A DNA stretch of 64,000 nucleotides from an uncultured Bacteroides sp. (lineage in GTDB: Bacteria > Bacteroidota > Bacteroidia > Bacteroidales > Bacteroidaceae). How positions within the stretch are numbered: the first letter of the stretch is position 1; each line of letters begins with the position of its first letter. Made by a program: the position numbers and the translations under genes. Below the pieces are notes generated by a model that ran no database searches, was not told the origin of the DNA, and saw only the letters and a program-made list of their open reading frames with translations. Of the stretch, positions 51,008 to 60,786 are shown piece by piece. The DNA is taken from positions 1 through 64,000 of the forward strand of contig CAMFND010000093.1 of the NCBI GenBank assembly GCA_945965395.1, given 5' to 3'.

Positions 51008-52573
51008 TTATACTTGTTTCCAGTCGCTGATAGTTCCCGTTTCGGAAGAGAACACGGCACCTACCTTATACAACTTACGGTTGTCGGCCGCATACTCACG
51101 GGCATAACCTTTTTCCTCTATCTGCTGCAAGGCATCAGCGGCTGTACCGTCCAGCTTGAACTCAAAGATATAGACATGCTGCGGAGTCTCCACCACACAA
51201 TCCACACGGCCCTGGCTCTGCACCTTCTCCGTGTAGACCGTATAAACACTCAGCAGGCGAAGAAGGAGGTAGAAAGTATAGTGGAAGTAGCGTTCACGCT
51301 CCCGCTCGTTCTCCTTGCGACGCATCGTGTAAGGTATGCTTGCCAGGAACGAGGTCAGGCCCGTGCGGAAGTTTTCTAACTCCCCTTTCCGAAGAAATAT
51401 AGCTGCCTCACGCACCCACGGATAGATTTTATCCCCGTTATCGAAATATTTCGAAGCCACCATTGACAGAAAACCTTTTTTCACCTCATCATTAGGATAA
51501 TCCAGAAGAAACAAATCAAAATCCCTGTCAAAATTCTTGATGGTGAGATAACCACTCTGGTAAATCATCGGCAAGGGCTGCTCTACATCCGCCTTGTAGT
51601 CAATGAACTCCTTCGGCGCATAATATTTGCCCGTTATTTCATCCATGTTCTCATTCGTATGCGAAAGCAGACGGATAAGGTAAGTAGGCGTACCGCTCTT
51701 AAACCAGTAGTCGGAAATATCAAGTGTTGCAAAAGCATTCAGCAGACTGAACGGATTATAGATGTCCGTCATGTTTTTACTGAAATGATAACCGTCATAC
51801 TGGGCTTTCAGCCGGTTCCTCATCTCTTCGTAAGAACACTGGTAAACTTCCGCCATGCTTTCCATCGGTTCACGGAAAGTGACGTCAAGCTCCTCCTGCG
51901 TGATGCCGCAAAGCGTCTCATACCTGCCGTGCATGCTGATGTCGAAAGGCTGGTTGAAACCGCTGAACACGCTCACCTGAGAGAATTTCGTCACACCCGT
52001 AAGGAAAACGAACTGAAGATGCTCGTCCGCACCCTTGAACAAGGAATAGAAACTTTTCAGGATATTCCGGTGCTCCTCCTCCAGACTCTTGTCCACATCC
52101 AGCACGTCCAGTATCGGCTTGTCATATTCATCCACCAGTACCACCGCCCGAAGACCAGTCTGTTCGTGAGCTTTTGCAAGAATCTTCTTGAAGCGGAATC
52201 CGAGATTTACATCCATGGAACCGTCTTCCATTCCATAGTCCTTCTCCCAGACGGACATATAACTTGCAATGGCATCCCTCAATGAGCCGGGACAGGTATA
52301 TTCGCCCCCATTGAAATCCATGTGAAATACCGGATACACCTTCCAGTCCTTCTCCAGGCTGTCAATTTTCAAGCCCCTGAACAGCTCCTTACGCCCTAAA
52401 AAATAGTTCTTCAGCGTGGAAACCAACAGACTCTTCCCGAAACGTCGCGGACGGCTCAGAAAGTAAATAGAACCTTCCTTGGCAAGAGAATAGACCATAT
52501 CCGTCTTGTCCACATACACATAACCGTCTTCGATAATCCGGTCAAAACTCTGTATTCCAATTGGGTATTTCAT
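51008..52573 (-). CDS. AAA-ATPase-like / PD-(D/E)XK nuclease-like protein
   Basis: YVDKTDMVYSLAKEGSIYFLSRPRRFGKSLLVSTLKNYF, VVLVDEYDKPILD, C-terminal HVYIFEFKLDGTAADALQQIEEKGYA. Confidence 0.88.
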   Translation of the reverse strand: MKYPIGIQSFDRIIEDGYVYVDKTDMVYSLAKEGSIYFLSRPRRFGKSLLVSTLKNYFLGRKELFRGLKIDSLEKDWKVYPVFHMDFNGGEYTCPGSLRDAIASYMSVWEKDYGMEDGSMDVNLGFRFKKILAKAHEQTGLRAVVLVDEYDKPILDVLDVDKSLEEEHRNILKSFYSLFKGADEHLQFVFLTGVTKFSQVSVFSGFNQPFDISMHGRYETLCGITQEELDVTFREPMESMAEVYQCSYEEMRNRLKAQYDGYHFSKNMTDIYNPFSLLNAFATLDISDYWFKSGTPTYLIRLLSHTNENMDEITGKYYAPKEFIDYKADVEQPLPMIYQSGYLTIKNFDRDFDLFLLDYPNDEVKKGFLSMVASKYFDNGDKIYPWVREAAIFLRKGELENFRTGLTSFLASIPYTMRRKENERERERYFHYTFYLLLRLLSVYTVYTEKVQSQGRVDCVVETPQHVYIFEFKLDGTAADALQQIEEKGYAREYAADNRKLYKVGAVFSSETGTISDWKQV

Positions 52574-52605
52574 AAATGAACTATTAATAATGAATCATGG
52601 ATTTG

Positions 52606-52769
52606 TTACATATCTTTCCTTTGCAGGTTCTTTTCCATCTTCTTGTCGTATGCCTGTCCTCTGGGCACCAGATAGAGAAACATTACACAGTCATCCACTA
52701 TCTGTACATGATAGCTGAAGAAGGCACGGTAACTACCTTTTCAAACTCCTTTGAAAATTCAACCCTCAT
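52606..52769 (-). pseudogene. RelE/ParE-type toxin remnant with internal deletion and frameshift
   Basis: Manual translation: MRVEFSKEFEKVV then, in another frame, YRAFFSYHVQIVDDCVMFLYLVPRGQAYDKKMEKNLQRKDM*. Start overlaps the antitoxin stop (ATGA). Confidence 0.65.
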
Positions 52770-53023
52770 TTCTCAACCGCTCCAAGCCAGTCCATAAATT
52801 CCTTGCGCTCGTTCTTATCCAGCTTGACCTTTCCGTCCGGGTAATTCTCGGTCATATAGCGGTAAGCTTCGCTGTCATCGTATTCTTCGGCTGTCTTGTC
52901 GAGCAGGTTTTCTATCAACTTCTTCAGATTCGTGCCCTGGCGTGCTGCCATGACCGAAAGAACCTTGAAAGTGTCCTCTTTCAGGTCGATAATCTTTTTC
53001 TTATATGTTACTGTTGTTTCCAT
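52766..53023 (-). CDS. Antitoxin-like protein of a RelE-type pair (85 aa)
   Basis: METTVTYKKKIIDLKEDTFKVLSVMAARQGTNLKKLIENLL...RKEFMDWLGAVEK; RBS AGGAGGAATA. Start at 53023, not 53149. Confidence 0.7.
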   Translation of the reverse strand: METTVTYKKKIIDLKEDTFKVLSVMAARQGTNLKKLIENLLDKTAEEYDDSEAYRYMTENYPDGKVKLDKNERKEFMDWLGAVEK

Positions 53024-53461
53024 TATTCCTCCTTTTCTACAAATATATAAAATATATATGATATATACTGTATAGATATTATTTTTTATTTTAAGCTTTA
53101 CCCTGCAATACCTAACGCTATATATGTAAACACACGAAGCCTCCGGCAACTGCCGAAGGCTCCTGTTCTTTTGATTATTTTATCTCACTTTTCAATAACC
53201 GCTGATGTAACTTCTTTCAGCTGCAAATTGTCCGTATGTCCCTTCATTTTTTAGATACAAAATCTATCAAAAAACATATGTAAATTTTAATCAAAACATA
53301 CCTACATTCTTTCAGACTTTTAAGCATTTCTTATATTCTTGTCTGTAAGCAACACGGTATAGTGATGTGATACACGATATACCATATAGTAGTACCTGCC
53401 ACCTTACCCGTGTTACCTCAAATGTGAAGTAACTACGAAGTGCTTAGTAACAGTGTCACAG

Positions 53462-55303
53462 TTAGGGAATAGCTACAATTTTGTCCGCATATTCGCTCCA
53501 TGCTGCCTTGTAAGCATCTACCGAAGCGGACGGTACGTAGATGTTGGTAAGGGCGGAGCAACCGTAGAAAACAGTCTCACCCAGAGTAGGCGGTGTCTCA
53601 GCCAGACATGTAACGGTACCTAAGGAAGTACAACCGGAAAATGCTCTTTTCCCGATGCTTGTCACCCCGACCGGGAAAGTGATATTGCCGAGCATTGCGC
53701 AGCCCTCAAATACACTCTCTCCAAGCGTGGTTACCAAGGGCGGAATTTCGATGGCTGCCAAGGCTTTATTGCCTGCGAAGCAAAAGTAGGGTATTTCTGT
53801 CAGCTGCGAACCTTCTACAAAGGTTACGCTTTTGAGAGATTGGCATATATTGAAGGCCATTTTGTCTATTGTCTTGACCGTTGCCGGAATAAAAATGGAT
53901 TCCAGCTTGTAGCAGCACGCAAAAGCTTCATTTCCTATTGTTGTCAGTTTCGAATCCGCAGGAATGGTGAAGGAGGCCATTTCTTCGCAATATTTGAACG
54001 AGTCTGATTGGATTTTTTCCACTGATGCGGGAATGGTTGCGCTGGTCAGTTTCTTGTATTTACAAAAGGCCTGGCTGGAAATCGTTGTCACGCCGTCGGG
54101 CACCGTCAGGAGTTGAAGTATGTAATTGCCCGCAGGATTGTTCTGATAACTGAATGTATAGCTGTTGTAGGTCGATTCCCCCAGGTCAATAGTAACAAGA
54201 GATTCATTTTTTCTGATGGCAGACCAGTCTGAAGAGCTAAGTGTGCAGTTTTTCAGGACGACGGAGGTCAGGTCGGTGCGGCCTCCTATCAGATTGGCTA
54301 TTTGGCCATATGTAAGACCGTCCGCTTTCAATTCAGTGCCCACAATGCCTCCTGCGGTCTTGACGGAGATGTGTCCGATAGTGGTGCTGCCCTTTTTATT
54401 GTCCAGCATCACGAGGATTTCTCCCTCTGAGTCCTCATTGGGAGCGGTTACAGTGAGAGTGAACCCTGTACTTGCGGAACGGGTCAAGGCTATTTCGGCC
54501 TTCCAGCCCGCTGGAGCCAAAACGAAGAGATTGTCCGTGGTGAAGTCGGCACTACCCCCGGCAGTGCATTGTATTGTAGTTGTTCCGCCGTAAAGCAGGG
54601 ATACGCTCTCAGGATTGAACGTCAGGCTGATACCCGTGTAGCGAGGCACTTGGAAGGTACTGCCATCGGCCAGGGTGAAGATAATGTAGTCATCGTTTGT
54701 AGTGTCAACGTTTTCAAAAAAGCGGTCACCATCCTCGCCGTTGACGCGCGTCCACGTTTTACCACCGTCCACGCTCAGATAGATAGCATCCGCCACAATA
54801 GCATTATTCTGTGAGTCGGTAGTAATACCTTTATCGGTTAGATTCGTACCAGTGGCCAGTTGAGGCAAAGGAGCACTGTCACCATCGATACCGTTAGCCT
54901 TGATGGGGTTGTCCTGGGCGTCGGTCAGGAGTTCACCGTTCAACGTCCAGTACCAGTTGTCGTCTTCACCTTGTGTGACGCTGATTTGCGGAGTATCTCC
55001 ATTCGTGCCGTGATAAATGGTGATGGAGGGTGTGTTCAGGAAACTGATAGTGAAACCCACTTCCACACCATTCTTCATGACCGGTGTCACTTCAGTGATG
55101 TAGTCCGTTGTACTCAGCAGAGTCTGCAGTGCCTGAATATTGGTGTTCGTCTCGGTTTGCCAGGCTTCGAGGAGGGTAAGACGCTTTTCATGCTCCTGTA
55201 ATTCCTTGCGGATATCGTCAATGTCGCTTTTCATACAACTATTCATACTTAAAGACAGACACGCCAACGACAAAACGGTCATAATAGTTTTCATTTTTCC
55301 CAT
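53462..55303 (-). CDS. BspA-like leucine-rich-repeat lipoprotein with N-terminal DUF4988-type region
   Basis: Lipobox SMNSC; DIDDIRKELQEHEKRLTLLEAW...; LRR_5 repeats (VTTISSQAFCKYKKLTSATIPASVEKIQSDSFKYC..., VTSIGKRAFSGCTSLGTVTC). Confidence 0.85.
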   Translation of the reverse strand: MGKMKTIMTVLSLACLSLSMNSCMKSDIDDIRKELQEHEKRLTLLEAWQTETNTNIQALQTLLSTTDYITEVTPVMKNGVEVGFTISFLNTPSITIYHGTNGDTPQISVTQGEDDNWYWTLNGELLTDAQDNPIKANGIDGDSAPLPQLATGTNLTDKGITTDSQNNAIVADAIYLSVDGGKTWTRVNGEDGDRFFENVDTTNDDYIIFTLADGSTFQVPRYTGISLTFNPESVSLLYGGTTTIQCTAGGSADFTTDNLFVLAPAGWKAEIALTRSASTGFTLTVTAPNEDSEGEILVMLDNKKGSTTIGHISVKTAGGIVGTELKADGLTYGQIANLIGGRTDLTSVVLKNCTLSSSDWSAIRKNESLVTIDLGESTYNSYTFSYQNNPAGNYILQLLTVPDGVTTISSQAFCKYKKLTSATIPASVEKIQSDSFKYCEEMASFTIPADSKLTTIGNEAFACCYKLESIFIPATVKTIDKMAFNICQSLKSVTFVEGSQLTEIPYFCFAGNKALAAIEIPPLVTTLGESVFEGCAMLGNITFPVGVTSIGKRAFSGCTSLGTVTCLAETPPTLGETVFYGCSALTNIYVPSASVDAYKAAWSEYADKIVAIP

Positions 55304-55326
55304 ATTTCTATATATTAATGATTAAA

Positions 55327-56562
55327 TTATTTTATATTCCAGATTATACCAATTTGCGGAAGCCACATGGCATTGTGTTTAGTCTTACCAAACGGTGTAC
55401 GTATCCCGTCAAAATTATTGTCAGTCATCCATATTCCGGAGTTCTTCAACTGCAAATCGAGGCTGTTATTAATCCTGTAACGCATTGTCAAAGCACCTCC
55501 CAGCCCGAATGATATTTTGGAAGGAGATGTAGAGCCATCGGAATACAGGCTATTATCAGCCTTTGCATGAATATCTGATGAGAAAAACTGTCCATATACA
55601 GTTGGAGAAATCCAAACAGTAAAACGATGCTTCAAAGCAGTCTTACTGAACAATCGGTTCACATTGACATCAAGACTTAAGCCTAAGTTAAACAGAGATA
55701 CATCCGAATATAAATCAGCATATCGGGACATTGTCTGTTGTTGCGGAACATACCATGTCATACCGTCCGGCGCAAGAAGATAATCCTGAGCATAACTTCG
55801 CGCTCCAAGTTTACCCTTTGCATAATCTAACGAAAGAGATACGGCAAAAAATTCAGAAATACGGTAACCTCCCTGTATTCCTGCCGCAAAACCGACATAG
55901 GTCTTATCGGCAGACATGGAAAGCATGTCACCCCAGAAGAAAGGAATTCCAACATTGATACCGGCCATCCATCGTGTCATTTCAGGTTTCAAAGGTATTT
56001 TTGCCGATTCAAGATTCTGAACCGGTTCTGTATCTTTCTGTTCAGTTTTTTTTGATTCGGAGGTTTTCTCTTCTGTTTCAACCAAAACCTGTTCTTCTAT
56101 ATTTTGATTATTCTCCAAATCTGAATGTCCTTCCTTATCAACAGCTTCTTGTTGTACAACCGGAACTTCCATACGCACCGTAACAAAATCACCGTTTGTA
56201 ACATAGTTATGAGTAACAAAACATTCTTCCGTCAAATCTTTTTTAATTATAAGTTCAGATTTCACACGGTTAGAACGGATGGCAGCCATAGTAAGATTTT
56301 CTTTGCTACTTCCCATGGAATTACAATAGCCACATACATAAATATGCATTTTGCCTTCGAGTATTTCGGGCTTGCGACTGTCCACGAATTCAAAAAGACG
56401 GACAAGTTCGCTATCATTTCCGCTCCACGGGACATAGAACATATCCTCCTGCGGTACAAAGCGGAAGGTGTAGATAGTGTCAGACTTCTGCTGCGCAATG
56501 ACAGGAAAAGTTATCGTCATCAGCCACAGAAACAGGGTAAGAAAAGTGATTTTTCTGCTCAT
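55327..56562 (-). CDS. DUF3575-like outer-membrane protein with OmpA-like N-terminal segment
   Basis: Signal peptide; HIYVCGYCNSMGSSKENLTMAAIRSNRVKSELI; C-terminal barrel ending LPQIGIIWNIK. Confidence 0.7.
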   Translation of the reverse strand: MSRKITFLTLFLWLMTITFPVIAQQKSDTIYTFRFVPQEDMFYVPWSGNDSELVRLFEFVDSRKPEILEGKMHIYVCGYCNSMGSSKENLTMAAIRSNRVKSELIIKKDLTEECFVTHNYVTNGDFVTVRMEVPVVQQEAVDKEGHSDLENNQNIEEQVLVETEEKTSESKKTEQKDTEPVQNLESAKIPLKPEMTRWMAGINVGIPFFWGDMLSMSADKTYVGFAAGIQGGYRISEFFAVSLSLDYAKGKLGARSYAQDYLLAPDGMTWYVPQQQTMSRYADLYSDVSLFNLGLSLDVNVNRLFSKTALKHRFTVWISPTVYGQFFSSDIHAKADNSLYSDGSTSPSKISFGLGGALTMRYRINNSLDLQLKNSGIWMTDNNFDGIRTPFGKTKHNAMWLPQIGIIWNIK

Positions 56563-56689
56563 GTTTTTATCTATTTTACTAATTCTAATACAATTTTAAA
56601 TTACCTAGAATGTAAAATAAATAAAAAGAGTTTATACAACCTCACTTTTCCTAATAAAAACATTGATTTACATACAAAATAGGAAAAAA

Positions 56690-56730
56690 TTGTTGTTTAG
56701 GATATTTTATTTTGTTGTTTAGGATATTTT
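56690..56730. repeat. Two 19-bp direct repeats with 22-bp pitch upstream of the DUF3575 gene
   Basis: TTGTTGTTTAGGATATTTT at 56690-56708 and 56712-56730, identical. Confidence 0.9.
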
Positions 56731-56747
56731 TTGTTCTATAGGCAATT

Positions 56748-57869
56748 CTACTCCGACTCATTTTTTCGCCAACGGGCTGGCGAGCAGTTTTCATTTTCCT
56801 TGAACAAACGAATGAAATGGCTGGCCGACTGGAAGCCTGACTTCTCTGCTATGTCGGCAATCGTCAGTTCCGGATTTTGCAGCAGCATACGCTTGGCATA
56901 TTCCAGCCGAAGACTGGAAATCCATTCGCGGAAAGACAACTGATAAGTCTGCTTGATATAAGCAGAAAGATAAGTACGGTTAGTCTTCGATATTTCCGCA
57001 AGGTCTTTAAGGGTTACCCCCAAGGTCAGATAACCGTCGGCCTCTATCCATGCAGAAAGCTTTTCTCCGATTTCTACATAGCAAGAGGGCAATTCATGTT
57101 CCTCCTCCGGTAAAGCTTCGCACATATTCTTATCCTCCAATGGCATTTCCGACTCGAAAACTTGTTCCACCTGCTCATAGAACAGCAAATAGTTCATATA
57201 GGAATAATAAAGAAAAATGTAGAAAGGAACGGACGACAAAATCCAGATGTAAATGTATTCATCGGGAAGGAAGGTCAGCAGTCCGCACCCTACCCCAAAG
57301 ATGACCGCCCAATAGGTGAAGACAGACATCCACCGTATATAGGCACCCACATCGTCTGAACGGGTATCATCAAACAGCCGCACTGCCCGACGATAAGCCA
57401 GGATGAGCCGGCGTGCCAGCACAAGTCCATAGGCTACCAGCCATACGCCCATGACCAGCAAACCTGCTTTCTGAATCAGGCCATCCGGCAAGCCAAGCAA
57501 TACCACCCCCGATAAGGCGGTAAACAACAACCACTGGCACGCATGCACCACAAAGCGCCGCCGCGTAATATAAAAACGGTCGAGCAGCGTAGTAAGTGCC
57601 GAACTGAAAAGCCAATAACATAGAAAGTAAGTGGACAGGTTCATCAGAATGGCTGCATTGACATTGCGAAAACGGATTTCAGCAAAGAAATGTACGGCAT
57701 AGTTAGCAGCCAGCAGCAACAGAGCGGCTCCCATTATCCTTCGTGAACGGAGATAATTGCCGAATATGGCTTTATCCGGCACCGGAGCAAAAATAAAATA
57801 AAAACCGAAAAACAGCATCAACGGTAAGGCGACGCAAAGCGAATAACTATATATAGGATGTGTTATCAT
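56748..57869 (-). CDS. AraC-family regulator with N-terminal multi-TM domain
   Basis: About seven hydrophobic segments, then LKDLAEISKTNRTYLSAYIKQTYQLSFREWISSLRLEYAKRMLLQNPELTIADIAEKSGFQSASHFIRLFKENENCSPARWR. Confidence 0.88.
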   Translation of the reverse strand: MITHPIYSYSLCVALPLMLFFGFYFIFAPVPDKAIFGNYLRSRRIMGAALLLLAANYAVHFFAEIRFRNVNAAILMNLSTYFLCYWLFSSALTTLLDRFYITRRRFVVHACQWLLFTALSGVVLLGLPDGLIQKAGLLVMGVWLVAYGLVLARRLILAYRRAVRLFDDTRSDDVGAYIRWMSVFTYWAVIFGVGCGLLTFLPDEYIYIWILSSVPFYIFLYYSYMNYLLFYEQVEQVFESEMPLEDKNMCEALPEEEHELPSCYVEIGEKLSAWIEADGYLTLGVTLKDLAEISKTNRTYLSAYIKQTYQLSFREWISSLRLEYAKRMLLQNPELTIADIAEKSGFQSASHFIRLFKENENCSPARWRKNESE

Positions 57870-57932
57870 TTTTCAATGCCTCCAGCAAGTTTCCTTGCCA
57901 GAGGCTTCTTTTTATTTATTGATAAGAGAAAA

Positions 57933-59621
57933 TCAATCTTCCATCAACTTACGATAGCGTACGCGTTTCGGTTCTACATTGCCCATACGCTTCATCTTGT
58001 TTTCTTCGTATTCTGTGTAAGAGCCCTCGAAGTAGAACACCTGACTGTCTCCTTCAAAAGCTAAGATGTGGGTACAGATACGATCGAGGAACCAACGGTC
58101 GTGGCTGATGACTACGGCACATCCGGCAAAGTCTTCCAATCCTTCTTCCAGCGCACGGAGGGTGTTTACGTCAATGTCGTTGGTCGGTTCGTCGAGCAAC
58201 AGCACGTTACCTTCTTCCTTCAGTGCCATGGCCAAGTGCAGACGGTTACGTTCACCACCAGAAAGCATACCACAGAGTTTTTCCTGGTCAGAACCGGAGA
58301 AATTAAAGCGGCTCAGGTATGCACGGGCATTCACATCGCGGTTACCCATACGAATCAGGTCGTTACCGCCACTGATTACCTGGTATACGGTCTTGTTCGG
58401 GTCAATGTCCTTGTGCTGCTGGTCTACATAGGCCACTTTCACAGTCTCTCCTACTTCAAACTCGCCTTTATCCACACTTTCCAGTCCCATAATCAGGCGG
58501 AACAACGTCGTCTTTCCGGCACCGTTCGGACCGATAACTCCCACAATACCGTTAGGCGGCAGCATGAAGTTCAAGTCGTCGAAAAGCAGTTTGTCGCCAT
58601 ACGCCTTGGCCACATGCTTGGCTTCGATAACCTTGTTTCCCAGACGCGGACCGTTCGGGATAAAGATTTCCAGCTTTTCTTCCTTCTCCTTCACATCTTC
58701 ATTCAAGAGCTTGTCGTACGAATTCAGACGAGCCTTACCCTTGGCCTGACGAGCCTTAGGAGCCATGCGCACCCATTCCAACTCGCGTTCCAGCGTCTTA
58801 CGACGCTTGCTGGCCGTCTTCTCTTCCATTTCCATACGCTTGGTCTTCTGCTCCAGCCAGCTTGAATAATTTCCCTTCCAAGGAATACCTTCGCCACGGT
58901 CAAGCTCCAGAATCCATCCAGCCACATGATCCAGGAAGTAACGGTCGTGTGTTACGGCAATTACCGTTCCTTCGTACTGCTGCAAGTGCTGTTCCAGCCA
59001 GTCAATGCTTTCTGCATCCAGGTGGTTGGTCGGCTCGTCGAGCAACAGGATGTCCGGTTTCTGCAACAACAGACGGCACAAAGCCACACGGCGGCGTTCA
59101 CCTCCCGAAAGGTTCTTCACCAGCTGGTCTTCGGGCGGACAGCGCAATGCATCCATCGCACGTTCCAGTTTGCTGTCAAGATTCCACGCATCAGTAGCGT
59201 CAATAATATCCTGCAGTTCGGCCTGACGCGCAAAGAGTGCGTCCATCTTTTCCGGATCTTCATAATACTCCGGCAAACCGAACTTCTGATTGATTTCTTC
59301 GTATTCGGCCAGCGTGTCTACCACCTGCTGCACTCCCTCCATCACGACTTCCTTCACGGTCTTCGTATCGTCAAGCTGAGGTTCCTGTGCCAGATAACCT
59401 ACAGAATAGCCCGGCGAAAATACCACTTCACCCTGGTAGTTCTTTTCGATTCCGGCTATGATTTTCATCAAAGTAGACTTACCGGAACCATTCAAACCGA
59501 TGATTCCGATTTTCGCGCCATAAAAAAAGGATAGGTAGATGTCTTTCAATACCTGTTTGTTGTTCTGGAATGATTTGCTCACTCCCACCATTGAAAAGAT
59601 AATTTTCTTGTCGTCTGCCAT
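57933..59621 (-). CDS. ettA: Energy-dependent translational throttle protein EttA (ABC-F)
   Basis: VSKSFQNNKQVLKDIYLSFFYGAKIGIIGLNGSGKSTLMKIIAG; two ABC cassettes; LERELEWVRMAPKARQAKGKARLNSYDKLL arm region. Confidence 0.92.
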   Translation of the reverse strand: MADDKKIIFSMVGVSKSFQNNKQVLKDIYLSFFYGAKIGIIGLNGSGKSTLMKIIAGIEKNYQGEVVFSPGYSVGYLAQEPQLDDTKTVKEVVMEGVQQVVDTLAEYEEINQKFGLPEYYEDPEKMDALFARQAELQDIIDATDAWNLDSKLERAMDALRCPPEDQLVKNLSGGERRRVALCRLLLQKPDILLLDEPTNHLDAESIDWLEQHLQQYEGTVIAVTHDRYFLDHVAGWILELDRGEGIPWKGNYSSWLEQKTKRMEMEEKTASKRRKTLERELEWVRMAPKARQAKGKARLNSYDKLLNEDVKEKEEKLEIFIPNGPRLGNKVIEAKHVAKAYGDKLLFDDLNFMLPPNGIVGVIGPNGAGKTTLFRLIMGLESVDKGEFEVGETVKVAYVDQQHKDIDPNKTVYQVISGGNDLIRMGNRDVNARAYLSRFNFSGSDQEKLCGMLSGGERNRLHLAMALKEEGNVLLLDEPTNDIDVNTLRALEEGLEDFAGCAVVISHDRWFLDRICTHILAFEGDSQVFYFEGSYTEYEENKMKRMGNVEPKRVRYRKLMED

Positions 59622-59640
59622 ATTCTTTATATTAGTTAAG

Positions 59641-60762
59641 TTATCTATTCTTCATTCGTTTCATGAAATAGCCGTGCACCACTGCCTGATAAATCAACAG
59701 GCCAACCAGCAGAATGAGCGATGCAGCCCGGAACTGTTGTCCGGAGATGTCTTCTGTATATTTTCCGAAGAACACGCCCAACATTACGCCCGATTCCCAA
59801 AGCAACTGATAGGTGTGATAGCCCGTTCCGCGCTCACAGTGCAAAGGAAGACGTATCATCATCCGCAAGAACTGAAGCAGGGAGAAACCCATGCCCAATC
59901 CGGTCAGAAAACCGGCTCCCATCAGCATTTCTTTTTCTGCAGAACAGTCCAGCATCCATACTGCCATACACATCAGCACCAGTCCGACACCGTTCAACAG
60001 GCGACCGTTCACCTGCTTGCGAACCAAACGGCCAAGCAGCAGGAAGACGATAAATCCGGCTATGATACAAATGTAGAAAAAAGTATCGAAAATCGAGCTG
60101 AACAGCACCCCTAAAATGAAGGGAACCACCATCATGTTCAGCCCCGGAATCAAGGTACGGAAAAGCAGAAAACGGTCGAGCGACAGCAACGGAAGGTCCA
60201 ACGGAGCACGAAAACAGACTTCCACCATGGAAACCAGTACGACCGGAAGGGCACAAAGTCCCACAAAAAGATAAATCTGCTGCTGGAACGAAAGATACCA
60301 GCCTGCATTATATCCCAACAGGATGCCGCACAGCATACCGAGCACCCCCGACCAGGTGAAAACTACACTGGCCTTGTTTCTGTACTGGCTGGGAGTTACA
60401 TCGATGACCAGAGTACTTCCCATTGCCATCAGTACCACCCCAAACAAGGCTCCCTGAAGCACACGCAAAAGGAAAATCATTCCCCACTCTCCGGCGTATG
60501 GATACAACAATCCCAAAAGCGCCAGCAGCAGAAGGCTGCGCGTACACACATTCTTACGCTTAAACGTATCGACCAGGTAATTATTGAAAGCTCCCAAAAG
60601 AAAAAGAGAAGCTCCAAAGATAGCTATGGCCCCTCCGGCCTGAAATCCCGTATACCCTCCTTCTGACACCATCCAGTGATGAAGTGCGGGAAACAGCATA
60701 TACACTGCCGTATACAGGAAAAAATTAGCGATGAGCAAAAGATTAAAATTCTTGTTCCACAT
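59641..60762 (-). CDS. MFS transporter
   Basis: About 12 hydrophobic segments; start taken at MWNKNFNLLLIANFFLY. Confidence 0.8.
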   Translation of the reverse strand: MWNKNFNLLLIANFFLYTAVYMLFPALHHWMVSEGGYTGFQAGGAIAIFGASLFLLGAFNNYLVDTFKRKNVCTRSLLLLALLGLLYPYAGEWGMIFLLRVLQGALFGVVLMAMGSTLVIDVTPSQYRNKASVVFTWSGVLGMLCGILLGYNAGWYLSFQQQIYLFVGLCALPVVLVSMVEVCFRAPLDLPLLSLDRFLLFRTLIPGLNMMVVPFILGVLFSSIFDTFFYICIIAGFIVFLLLGRLVRKQVNGRLLNGVGLVLMCMAVWMLDCSAEKEMLMGAGFLTGLGMGFSLLQFLRMMIRLPLHCERGTGYHTYQLLWESGVMLGVFFGKYTEDISGQQFRAASLILLVGLLIYQAVVHGYFMKRMKNR

Positions 60763-60786
60763 TTTTTCTACATCTGATAGAAAACA

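Noticed and set aside
51008-52573. AAA-ATPase/PD-(D/E)XK gene plus toxin-antitoxin remnant as a novel defence island
   Set aside because: This AAA-ATPase-like family is common, often multi-copy, in Bacteroides; the toxin is broken and no other defence genes are adjacent.
52597-52797. 66-aa + strand ORF
   Set aside because: It is the antisense frame of the RelE-like toxin remnant.
53380-53462. GTTAC/GTAAC-like imperfect repeats upstream of 53462
   Set aside because: Weak and irregular; no consistent spacing or perfect arms.
58068-58865. 265-aa + strand ORF antisense to ettA
   Set aside because: Mirror-frame artefact opposite conserved ABC cassettes; no domain signature.
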